Source: Kordiimonadaceae bacterium (GTDB lineage Bacteria > Pseudomonadota > Alphaproteobacteria > Sphingomonadales > Emcibacteraceae). From it: DNA of 6,019 bases. Below are positions 1 to 6,019 of this stretch, piece by piece. A program made the translations under genes and the position numbers. Positions within the stretch are counted from its first letter, which is position 1. The number at the start of each line of letters is the position of its first letter. The DNA lies in contig JABIPV010000262.1 of NCBI GenBank assembly GCA_018699075.1, positions 1-6,019 of the forward strand, read 5' to 3'. The notes beneath the pieces are model-generated. The model searched no databases. It was not told where the DNA came from and saw only the letters and a program-made list of their open reading frames with translations.

Positions 1-3000
1 ATTATTAAAGTAGATATAAACGATCGGCACCAAGAATAGAGTTGCAATGGTCGAGAAGAGTACGCCAAAGGCTAGCGCAACCACTGTAGGGATCAAAAAC
101 TGTGCTTGCAAACTGGTTTCCGACATCATTGGAGCAAGGCCAATAAATGTCGTAAAGGAAGTGAGGAATATAGGTCTAAAGCGTTCTACGGCAGCAATTT
201 CTACTGCCCTAAGTGCGCTTTCACCTTTCTTACGTAAGTTATTAATATAATCAAGCAAAACCAAGTTATCATTTACCACAACCCCTGCCGCAGCAACTAT
301 ACCCATAACTGAATAAAGACTTAAATCCATACCCAGGAAGAAATGGCCAAGTACGGCGCCCATATACGCAAAAGGAAGGGCCGTTAATATGATAAAAGGT
401 TGGCTGTAAGAATTAAATGCCACCGCAAGCAATATATAAATCGCGATCAGTGCTAACCCAAAACCGCTCACCAGTGAGCTAACAAATTCTTGTTGATTTT
501 TCTGCTGCCCTTCAAAACTTACTTCTACTTCAGGGTACTTAAGTTTCCATTGATCAACATATTTGGTTTTAATGTCTTCAACAATTTCACTGGTATTGGC
601 AATTTCCTTATTAACATTCGCATTCACAGTAAGAGTACGTTGACGGTCCGTTCTTCTAATCGATGTATAGGCTCGCTGATAGTCGACATCCGCGACCGAT
701 TCAAACGGCACTTCACCGCCTGCCGCCGTGCGGATACGCATGTCATCAAGGGTATCAAATGAACGCCGATCTTCCTGCGGTAATCGCACCATAACTTTAA
801 CGGTGTCTTTGCCGCGGGCTACACGTTGCACTTCTTGACCATAAAAAGCTTGTCTAACCTGACTTGCTAAGTCTGTAAGCGTTAGGCCCATATTCTCGGC
901 GCTGGAAAGAATAGAAAGAACCGCCTCTGTTCTTGCTGTATCAGCAGAATCGGTAATGCTATAAAGCCCGTTATATCCCGCATAAATCTCTTTAACCTCC
1001 GTTGCCATTACATCAAGTGCATCACTATTTGGTGACTTAAGCATGATGTTAATGCTTTCACCGGAACCGCCGGCCGTAGAAAAATCAAACGAAATTTGTC
1101 GCGCATCGGGAATAACCGGCATTATGTCGCGCCACCTCGAAGCATACTTTTCAACGTCAAAATTTACTTCTTCGATATTTTGAAACACTAAAAACGCAAA
1201 CGCCATGGATCCATTACCATCAGCCATTACGAGTAAGTCTTTGAACAATTCTTGATCTGGAAATTCTTGTTTAAGCTCGGCCTCTAATTGTCTACCCTTT
1301 TCTTCAAGGATAAAGGCTGCCTCATCGACAATATCGTAAGGGGCACCAGCCGGGAATTGTACCCGAGCCTGAATAAAATTCATTGGCACTTCAGGATTGA
1401 ATACCATTTTAATCCATCCACCAGCATGTATTGAAACAATAACCATACTCATTGAAAAGATAACCAATAAAGAAAGCCCTTTATGATGAAGAGCTTTGTC
1501 CAAGAAGGGGCGGTAAAGCACCTGAATTGTGTAAGTTAAAAAGGCTTTCGCTTTAGATTGCGCCGCTGCCGTCATCTTCGACGCGGCATCCATGACAAAA
1601 TTTGGCACAAAATTAAAGAAAATACGGGCAAAATCGTTGGATTTTTTATCACTTAAATGACGCAAGTGAGACGGTAAGATAAACAGCGATTCCAAAATTG
1701 AGAAGGTCAAACACAATATCACGACAACAGGAATTCCGAGAACAAACTGACCGATAATACCTTCAATCATCAACATTGGTGAGAAGAATATCATCGTTGT
1801 AATGGCAGAAAATATGACGGGCCGCGCCACTTTAGTCGCGCCGTCAATTGCCCCTTGATCGCCAAGATTTCCATTTTGATTTTCCCGATGGACACTTTCA
1901 CCAATAATAATCGCATCATCCACCACGATCCCAAGGATAAGTAAAAATGCAAAAAGGCTGATCATACTAAGCGCGACGCCTGTATAAGGCAGTAATGCAA
2001 AACACCCTAAGAAGGATATAGCAATTCCCGCTGATACCCATCCCGCAAGCGCAGGAGACAGAAAGATCAGAAGCCCGAAAAACACCAGAACAAGTCCCGT
2101 AATCGCGTTCCACATTAACATATCAAGGCGGCTTTTAAACAGTTCAGACGTATCAAACCATTTGGTAATTTTAATGCCATCAGGTAGCGACGGAATAATT
2201 TCTTCTTCAAGTACTTTATTTATTTCCGCACTTAATTTCACTACATCCGGAATGCCTTCTGAGCGAATAAATAAAAATAACCCCGGTTTCCCGTTCATTC
2301 GAAGTAAAAGATGATCATCCGTAAAGCCGTCAACGACGTTTGCAACATCCTTAAGAAGCACTCTTGTGCCGTCAGAATTTTGCAACACAACAATATCTTC
2401 AAAGTCTTGTTTTACGTAGGCTTGACCACGGGTCACAATTTGAATTTGACCTGCTATACTGTCCACTTTACCAGCCGGCAGGTTAGTGGAAGATTTCGAA
2501 ATGGCGTTTGCCACCTGATTAAATGTCAGGTTATATTTTTGTAACTGAAGTTCAGATATTTCAACGGATACTTCATACTTTCGATCACCGTTTAGCACTG
2601 TTTTAGCTGCACCAGGTATTGCCGCAAAACGGTCACGTACTTTTCGCCCTAGCTCCTTAAGTTCATATTCCGTTGCATCCCCATAAATGGCCATATTCAT
2701 AATATTCATCTGAGCAAACGACCGCGACACTATGGGTCGTTCGGAAAGGCCGGGAAAAGTATTAATCGCATCTACGCGTGCCTTAACCTGATTAAGAAGG
2801 CTCTCTACATCTTCACCATCTTCAATTTCGATGGTAACTGATCCAACACCTTCGCTGGCGCGACCAGTTAATCGTTTGATACCGCGAATATCAAAAACTG
2901 CTTCTTCGAGGCGGATTACAATACGGTCTTCAACTTCCTTTGGTCCCGCACCAAGATAAGGCACACTTACATTAATGATATCCATAGCCGCAGACGGCAT

Positions 3001-3111
3001 GGCCGTTTTACCCACATTGATATAACCAACAATTCCAAGACCAAAGATAACCAACATTATAAGATTGGCCGCAACCGGATTTTTTACGAACCACTCAATA
3101 TATTTAGTCAT
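1..3111 (-). CDS. RND efflux permease, inner-membrane proton/substrate antiporter (3' end off left edge)
   Basis: This is the pump of the tripartite complex: it exchanges protons for substrate across the inner membrane and passes substrate to the adaptor and outer-membrane channel. The frame is open from ATG 3111 to base 1 (1,037 codons), about the full length of the family (roughly 1,020-1,060). TM1 lies near residues 14-33 (after KNPVAANL), the first porter domain near 36-330, TM2-6 near 332-480, TM7 near 543-563, the second porter domain near 565-875 and TM8-12 near 878-1033. TM4 carries GIVVDDAIIIGESVHRE with Asp398-Asp399, matching AcrB Asp407/Asp408. TM11 has ERFRPIFLTS, where Arg977 and Thr984 match AcrB Arg971 and Thr978. 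TM10 reads GVVVNDNLVLLDY, so AcrB Lys940 is replaced by Asn947, followed by Asp948. The duplicated porter/TM layout and VDD motif indicate an HAE-1-like drug/hydrophobe pump; substrate is unknown. ATG 3114 is an alternative start one codon upstream. It overlaps the adaptor gene by 8 bases. The stop codon is outside the window. Confidence 0.95.
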   Translation of the reverse strand, partial: MTKYIEWFVKNPVAANLIMLVIFGLGIVGYINVGKTAMPSAAMDIINVSVPYLGAGPKEVEDRIVIRLEEAVFDIRGIKRLTGRASEGVGSVTIEIEDGEDVESLLNQVKARVDAINTFPGLSERPIVSRSFAQMNIMNMAIYGDATEYELKELGRKVRDRFAAIPGAAKTVLNGDRKYEVSVEISELQLQKYNLTFNQVANAISKSSTNLPAGKVDSIAGQIQIVTRGQAYVKQDFEDIVVLQNSDGTRVLLKDVANVVDGFTDDHLLLRMNGKPGLFLFIRSEGIPDVVKLSAEINKVLEEEIIPSLPDGIKITKWFDTSELFKSRLDMLMWNAITGLVLVFFGLLIFLSPALAGWVSAGIAISFLGCFALLPYTGVALSMISLFAFLLILGIVVDDAIIIGESVHRENQNGNLGDQGAIDGATKVARPVIFSAITTMIFFSPMLMIEGIIGQFVLGIPVVVILCLTFSILESLFILPSHLRHLSDKKSNDFARIFFNFVPNFVMDAASKMTAAAQSKAKAFLTYTIQVLYRPFLDKALHHKGLSLLVIFSMSMVIVSIHAGGWIKMVFNPEVPMNFIQARVQFPAGAPYDIVDEAAFILEEKGRQLEAELKQEFPDQELFKDLLVMADGNGSMAFAFLVFQNIEEVNFDVEKYASRWRDIMPVIPDARQISFDFSTAGGSGESINIMLKSPNSDALDVMATEVKEIYAGYNGLYSITDSADTARTEAVLSILSSAENMGLTLTDLASQVRQAFYGQEVQRVARGKDTVKVMVRLPQEDRRSFDTLDDMRIRTAAGGEVPFESVADVDYQRAYTSIRRTDRQRTLTVNANVNKEIANTSEIVEDIKTKYVDQWKLKYPEVEVSFEGQQKNQQEFVSSLVSGFGLALIAIYILLAVAFNSYSQPFIILTALPFAYMGAVLGHFFLGMDLSLYSVMGIVAAAGVVVNDNLVLLDYINNLRKKGESALRAVEIAAVERFRPIFLTSFTTFIGLAPMMSETSLQAQFLIPTVVALAFGVLFSTIATLFLVPIVYIYFNN

Positions 3112-4327
3112 CATTATTCTCCGGGCCGACTACATTTTGAGCAGTCATGTCGGAAGCAGCGATCATATCGGGAAGTGCAGGTTGTGTATCAGTTTCAACA
3201 AGAAGCCCATCAACGCTAATCCCAAGCTGAGAGAGATTAACCACATCACCGTCTATCACACCGGAAGAAATAACCACATATTCAGTATTCGTTTCTAACA
3301 CATCAACCATACGCGTTCTAAGTTTGTTATCCTGATCAACGATCAAGACCTGATTGCCCTGGCGCAGGCTTTCCCGCGGCAAACGAATTACATTTTCAAA
3401 TGAACGTCCTTCAATTTCCGCACTGACGAACTGACCTATGGTTATGGGCATATTGTCCTTGGGTGAATAAAGCTCATCACCTTTAAGTTCTGCAACCACA
3501 TAAAGTATGCGGCTTTTAACATCAATGATGCCTTCGGTTCTGATCAACCGAGCATTCCAAGTATTTTCCTTATTTGCAAACTGGCCTTTCAAACGAACAG
3601 CATATTGTTTTTCGCCTGTTTCAAGACCAGCAAGATCAAACTGAGCAATATCACGGTTGGTAAGTGGCAACCTTACTTCAAGGGTTTCAGTAGAATAATA
3701 TGTGCCGACTTTGGCGCCTCTATTTAAAAACTGACCCAAATCTACAGTCTTTTCTGTGAGAATACCGTCAAATGGGGCCCGTAGCTGAGTTCTTTCCAAA
3801 TCAAGCAGTGCACGTTTCAGGCTGGCTTCAGCGGATTTTAACGCCGCAAGCGCACCCTCACGTTGCGGTTTACGCAATGTTAGGTCACTGGCTTCACCTT
3901 GTCCAAGTTGTTCCCATTCTTCTTTTGCAAGGTCTGCTTCGGCTTCTTCCTGCATAACTCTTTGTGTGCGCTCGGCAATGCTTGCTTCGGCAGTAATGAC
4001 AGCAAGCTCATAATCACGAGGGTCAATTTTAACAATCACTTCGCCTTTTTTAAAGCGACCTCCCGCCACAAACTTTTCAGAAACAAATTGTACTTCGCCC
4101 GCCACTTGTGGCACTATATCAATGACTTGCTTTGCCGCAACGGTACCTTGACTCTCGACAAAGAGCTGCATATTTGATGTTTTGGCTTCAATGGAACGGA
4201 TTGTTCGTGCTAATATTTCGGCCTGCTGGCTTTCTGGTTCCGGACCAAAAAACATAAGCGCACTGGCCAAACCACCGCCAACCGCGAGAACAATAATTCC
4301 CGGTATCACTCTTTTAATAACACTCAT
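3104..4327 (-). CDS. RND periplasmic adaptor subunit (membrane fusion protein, HlyD/AcrA-like)
   Basis: The 407-residue adaptor bridges the permease and the outer-membrane channel in the periplasm. Lys5-Arg6 followed by a hydrophobic segment (about 7-27) with no cysteine lipobox indicates an uncleaved membrane anchor or a signal peptide rather than a lipoprotein. The first half of the lipoyl-like domain is near 62-104 (VDIVPQ-type strand at 68-74, PQVAGEV at 73-79, then KKGEVIVKIDPRDYE). A charged alpha-helical hairpin covers about 105-178 with its turn near 141-153, and the lipoyl domain closes with RTQLRAPFDGIL at 179-190. The beta-barrel is near 205-300 (ends IGQFVSAEI) and the membrane-proximal domain near 305-378. 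A tail of about 29 residues rich in Asp, Pro and Ala ends in ENNDD. Length and domain order are normal for the family. It begins 2 bases after the channel gene and overlaps the permease start. The hairpin is short and shows no obvious copy of the AcrA/MexA-type RLS docking motif, though I could not align it. Confidence 0.93.
   Translation of the reverse strand: MSVIKRVIPGIIVLAVGGGLASALMFFGPEPESQQAEILARTIRSIEAKTSNMQLFVESQGTVAAKQVIDIVPQVAGEVQFVSEKFVAGGRFKKGEVIVKIDPRDYELAVITAEASIAERTQRVMQEEAEADLAKEEWEQLGQGEASDLTLRKPQREGALAALKSAEASLKRALLDLERTQLRAPFDGILTEKTVDLGQFLNRGAKVGTYYSTETLEVRLPLTNRDIAQFDLAGLETGEKQYAVRLKGQFANKENTWNARLIRTEGIIDVKSRILYVVAELKGDELYSPKDNMPITIGQFVSAEIEGRSFENVIRLPRESLRQGNQVLIVDQDNKLRTRMVDVLETNTEYVVISSGVIDGDVVNLSQLGISVDGLLVETDTQPALPDMIAASDMTAQNVVGPENNDD
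3118..3122 (-). promoter_or_regulatory. Ribosome binding site of the RND permease (decides between two ATGs)
   Basis: On the minus strand GGAGA precedes two consecutive ATG codons, at 3114 and 3111. From the last base of the motif the spacing is 3 bases to the first ATG and 6 to the second, so the second (protein starting MTKYIEWF) fits normal spacing better. The site lies inside the last codons of the adaptor gene, so ribosomes finishing the adaptor would reach it directly, consistent with translational coupling. Start choice is inference and changes only one residue. Confidence 0.6.
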
Positions 4328-4329
4328 TT

Positions 4330-5733
4330 TTATGTCCCTAGGTCAATAGTCTGTATTACAGAACTATAATCGCCTCCCAGTGACAAATAAAGCGATATTC
4401 GATTATTAATCCGCTGCTTTTTAATAGAAAGCAACTGACTTTGTTGAGTTAAGCTTGTGCGTTGTGATTGCAACAAAGTTGAAATTCTAATAAGACCTTG
4501 CGAATATTGGGTAAGGGCCACTTCTTCTGCGGCAACGGCATTTTGAGCCGCTTGCTCCGTATGCTCTGCTCGTGCAGCTAGTGATTTATCATTATCAAGT
4601 GCATCTTCAACTTCTTTAAACGCGCGTAATAAAGTTTGTGCATAGTTTTGTTTTTGGGCTTCAAAATTCATTTGCTCAGCTTTGGCGGCATAACGAAGCT
4701 GCCCGCCTTGGAAAATCGGCTGGGTAATGCCACCCACTAAGTTCCAAAATACATTATCAAATTTTAAAAGCTCGCCAAATTCTTCGGTGGTATTATTTGC
4801 GGTAGACGTAAGTGTTATACTTGGAAGCAATGCTTTTTCAGCTACTTGTGTTCTGTATCCAGCTGCATACAGGCGTGATTTTGCTGCCTGTAAATCCGGG
4901 CGTCTTTCTAAAATATCAAGTGGAACACCGCCAGGAAAATCAGAAAGGTCATCAGGAATACCACCAGAAATATTCATTGCCGCCGCAGGATAACGCCCTG
5001 CAAATAATTCTAACTGGCGCATTGATTGGCGGTAAGCACTTTCGCGTTGTTCTCGCGTCGCCTTTGCCGCTTCCAAATTGGTTATTGAAAGCCGCAGGTC
5101 AAGCCCGGTGGTGAGGCCGCGTTTAAAACGGTTATTAATAATATTGGTTGTACGTTCATAGTTTTCAACGGTTCTGATTGATAGATCCAATTGCTGTTTT
5201 GCTTCAATAACATCAAACCAAGCTTGAGATACTTGCGCTGCCAACGAAAGCCGTGCACCATAATAATCATATTGTGCCACTTCAAAATTTGCGCGTGCTG
5301 ATGCCGCATTTGACGATAACCGCCCCCAGACATCCACTTCCCAACTGGCATTTAAGCCAAGAGATAAACTATTCGATGTATTCTGAACTGGACTATTAAC
5401 ACCTACCCGTGACGCTGATGCTGATGCACCTAACCGGGGCATTAATCGACCCGTTGCTGCATCCGCAGAAAAACCGGCCGCCTGCATGCGGAGCGCAATT
5501 TCATTGTAATTCTGATTATTTTGCATAACTTCAGCGACAAAATCACTTAACTCTGTAATTTCCAAGCTATCAAGCCAGCCGTTTTCAACAGAAGTTGCCT
5601 GTCCGTCGCTTGATTGCCATTGGTTTTTAATATCAACGGAACTTATAACTTCATTATCAGTAAAGGGAAGCGATGCGCAGGCCGTTAACGCCAACGTTAA
5701 TGCCGTAGAGGTCAATAATTTTGTTAGATTCAT
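4330..5733 (-). CDS. Outer-membrane efflux channel lipoprotein, NodT/OprM family (RND outer-membrane factor)
   Basis: This 467-residue protein is the outer-membrane exit duct of the pump, expected to form a TolC-like trimer. It begins with Lys5, a hydrophobic stretch and a lipobox LTAC (16-19), so Cys19 should be lipidated after signal peptidase II cleavage; Ala at +2 is compatible with export to the outer membrane. The two OEP repeats cover about 55-245 and 270-455. Family signatures are WEVDVWGRL (131-139), which follows a beta-strand-like stretch rich in Ser and Leu, GVPLDILERRPDLQAA (269-284), LLPSITLTS (302-310), ITQPIFQGGQLR (336-347), and a C-terminal end at LSLGGDY (450-456). Long heptad-like helices fill 145-245 and 345-450, as expected for the periplasmic tunnel. 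Length matches NodT/OprM relatives. The ATG at 5733 is favoured because it gives a complete lipoprotein signal peptide. It is the first gene of the operon, 2 bases ahead of the adaptor, so this pump has a dedicated channel rather than borrowing a general TolC. Confidence 0.95.
   Translation of the reverse strand: MNLTKLLTSTALTLALTACASLPFTDNEVISSVDIKNQWQSSDGQATSVENGWLDSLEITELSDFVAEVMQNNQNYNEIALRMQAAGFSADAATGRLMPRLGASASASRVGVNSPVQNTSNSLSLGLNASWEVDVWGRLSSNAASARANFEVAQYDYYGARLSLAAQVSQAWFDVIEAKQQLDLSIRTVENYERTTNIINNRFKRGLTTGLDLRLSITNLEAAKATREQRESAYRQSMRQLELFAGRYPAAAMNISGGIPDDLSDFPGGVPLDILERRPDLQAAKSRLYAAGYRTQVAEKALLPSITLTSTANNTTEEFGELLKFDNVFWNLVGGITQPIFQGGQLRYAAKAEQMNFEAQKQNYAQTLLRAFKEVEDALDNDKSLAARAEHTEQAAQNAVAAEEVALTQYSQGLIRISTLLQSQRTSLTQQSQLLSIKKQRINNRISLYLSLGGDYSSVIQTIDLGT
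4335..4339 (-). promoter_or_regulatory. Ribosome binding site of the adaptor gene
   Basis: AGGGA on the minus strand lies 7 bases before the adaptor ATG at 4327, inside the final codons of the channel gene. Good spacing supports this start, and the position supports translational coupling of channel and adaptor. Confidence 0.65.
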
Positions 5734-5740
5734 AATTATG

Positions 5741-5745
5741 CTCTT
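5741..5745 (-). promoter_or_regulatory. Ribosome binding site of the outer-membrane channel gene
   Basis: AAGAG on the minus strand lies 7 bases before ATG 5733, a modest but correctly spaced Shine-Dalgarno match that supports the chosen start. Confidence 0.45.
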
Positions 5746-5830
5746 ATAATCAACTATTCAGTAAGCTTTATTATTTTTATACTTCTGAATTTATTTATAT
5801 TGAAATATCTTCCTGACCTTAAAATAACCG
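5746..5830 (-). promoter_or_regulatory. Probable promoter region of the efflux operon
   Basis: The bases upstream of the channel gene are strongly AT-rich and hold several TATAAA-like hexamers on the minus strand. One possible pair is TTTCAA (5800-5805) with TATAAA (5776-5781), spacer 18; the -35 half matches the sigma-70 consensus poorly (3 of 6). A second TATAAA lies at 5794-5799 with no good -35 partner. ATTCAG (5756-5761) and CTGAAT (5785-5790) form a 6-base inverted repeat around the first -10 candidate, which could be chance. A promoter is expected here because the operon's first gene is 183 bases from the preceding stop, but I cannot fix its exact position. Confidence 0.35.
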
Positions 5831-5840
5831 AGCTTGACCA

Positions 5841-5867
5841 GAAGGACCAGAGGCAAATTGGTCTTTC
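5841..5867. repeat. 9-base inverted repeat upstream of the efflux operon (candidate operator)
   Basis: GAAGGACCA (5841-5849) and TGGTCTTTC (5859-5867) are complementary at 8 of 9 positions around a 9-base spacer; the remaining pair is G-T. An extra GACCAG half-copy lies just left at 5836-5841, giving a near-perfect 9-base tandem (GACCAGAAG then GACCAGAGG, 5836-5853). The position, just over 100 bases upstream of the operon's first ATG, suits a binding site for a dimeric regulator such as a TetR- or MarR-type repressor. No regulator gene is in the window. A transcript hairpin is the alternative, but no U-run follows it directly on either strand. Confidence 0.4.
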
Positions 5868-5876
5868 ATCTCAAAT

Positions 5877-5898
5877 TTTTGTGAGTTCGTCTCAAAAA
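5877..5898. terminator. Weak AT-rich hairpin after the right-edge gene, possible terminator
   Basis: TTTT-G-TGAG (5877-5885) pairs with CTCAAAAA-type bases (5891-5898) around the loop TTCGT, giving 8 pairs with one bulged G. It lies about 20 bases after the stop codon of the partial minus-strand gene, where a terminator would be expected. The stem is short and mostly A-T, and on the minus strand only TTT follows, so this is a weak call. Confidence 0.2.
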
Positions 5899-5916
5899 TA
5901 GGCTTTTAGAACAGTA

Positions 5917-6019
5917 TTAACTGATTATTTCATCATGTTTAACACCGTCTGGTGAAAAACAGATTGCATGTAATTTGCCACCGCGGCCACAACCACCATC
6001 AACAGTCGCCGTAAATTGG
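5917..6019 (-). CDS. C-terminal end of an unidentified protein (start off right edge)
   Basis: A minus-strand frame is open from the right edge to TAA at 5917-5919 and encodes about 33 complete residues, including VDGGCGRGGKLHAICFSPDG and ending DEIIS. The alternating hydrophobic pattern, glycine-rich turn and G/C-rich codons look like a true protein end and differ from the AT-rich gap that follows. I do not recognise the family with certainty. The pattern D-x-G-C-x-x-GG-x-L-x-A resembles the last beta-strands of calcineurin-like serine/threonine or ApaH-type phosphoesterases (which often read IDTG...GGxLTA), but this is a resemblance from memory over a short stretch. The two cysteines could also fit other folds. 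It is on the same strand as the efflux operon, 183 bases upstream, and probably forms a separate transcription unit. Confidence 0.6.
   Translation of the reverse strand, partial: QFTATVDGGCGRGGKLHAICFSPDGVKHDEIIS

Larger units (their letters stand above)
1..5733 (-). other. Operon: outer-membrane channel - adaptor - RND permease
   Basis: Three minus-strand genes encode every envelope layer of one RND efflux pump. The first gap is 2 bases and the second junction is an 8-base overlap, so a single transcript with coupled translation is expected. Having the channel gene first is less common than the adaptor-permease-channel order of, for example, mexAB-oprM. Further genes could follow the permease beyond the left edge. 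Confidence 0.9.

Noticed and set aside
47..250. Plus-strand open frame of 67 codons
   Set aside because: Antisense to TM11-TM12 of the permease with no ribosome binding site; a shadow frame.
490..762. Plus-strand open frame of 90 codons
   Set aside because: It lies antisense to the permease second porter domain, has no clear ribosome binding site, and its protein looks random; the minus-strand frame gives a coherent RND protein.
2311..2544. Plus-strand open frame of 77 codons
   Set aside because: Antisense to the first porter domain of the permease, with no family resemblance; a shadow frame.
1..3111. Possible frameshift or internal stop in the permease
   Set aside because: Translating every codon in the frame from 3111 to base 1 gave no stop and continuous RND features; it ends at the window edge and is not broken.
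3899..4177. Plus-strand open frame of 92 codons
   Set aside because: Antisense to the adaptor hairpin and lipoyl domain; Phe/Leu-rich because the real gene is rich in Lys, Glu and Gln codons.
4727..5114. Two overlapping plus-strand open frames of 88 and 100 codons
   Set aside because: Both are antisense to the second half of the channel gene, where the minus strand encodes clear OEP motifs.
5082..5351. Minus-strand open frame of 89 codons in another frame
   Set aside because: It overlaps the channel gene on the same strand in a different frame; the channel frame carries the conserved WEVDVWGRL segment here.
5756..5790. 6-base inverted repeat ATTCAG/CTGAAT with 23-base spacer as an operator
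   Set aside because: The arms are short and far apart, and a match like this is expected by chance in an AT-rich stretch of this size; noted only within the promoter entry.

Overview
The window carries most of one operon on the minus strand, encoding a tripartite RND efflux pump of a Gram-negative bacterium. A lipoprotein outer-membrane channel of the NodT/OprM type, a membrane-anchored periplasmic adaptor and an inner-membrane RND permease are all present, which requires a two-membrane envelope and suggests a proteobacterium. Base composition looks AT-leaning (GC roughly low to mid 40s by eye). I cannot name the species; an alpha- or gammaproteobacterium is most likely, but that is inference.

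Layout, in transcription order from right to left. At 5917-6019 is the last 34 or so codons of an unidentified protein that begins beyond the right edge. A 183-base gap (5734-5916) follows, with a 9-base inverted repeat, a weak AT-rich hairpin and an AT-rich stretch that probably holds the operon promoter. Then come the outer-membrane factor (5733-4330), the adaptor (4327-3104) and the RND permease (3111 to the left edge). The permease is open for 1,037 codons and runs through all twelve expected membrane segments, so only a short C-terminal tail should lie outside the window. I translated it codon by codon and found no stop or frameshift.

The three genes are tightly packed: 2 bases separate the channel and the adaptor, and the adaptor overlaps the permease by 8 bases, so they are almost certainly co-transcribed and translationally coupled. 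In the assembled machine the permease takes substrate from the inner membrane or periplasm using proton influx, the adaptor bridges the periplasm, and the channel opens to the outside. Substrate cannot be read from the sequence; the permease looks like the drug/hydrophobe (HAE-1-like) type rather than the metal type.

This is essentially a conventional system and I see no sign of an undescribed one. The points most worth a second look are the permease's Asn-Asp in place of the AcrB proton-relay lysine, the channel-first gene order, and the inverted repeat upstream of the operon. No regulator gene, RNA gene, mobile element or CRISPR array is visible.
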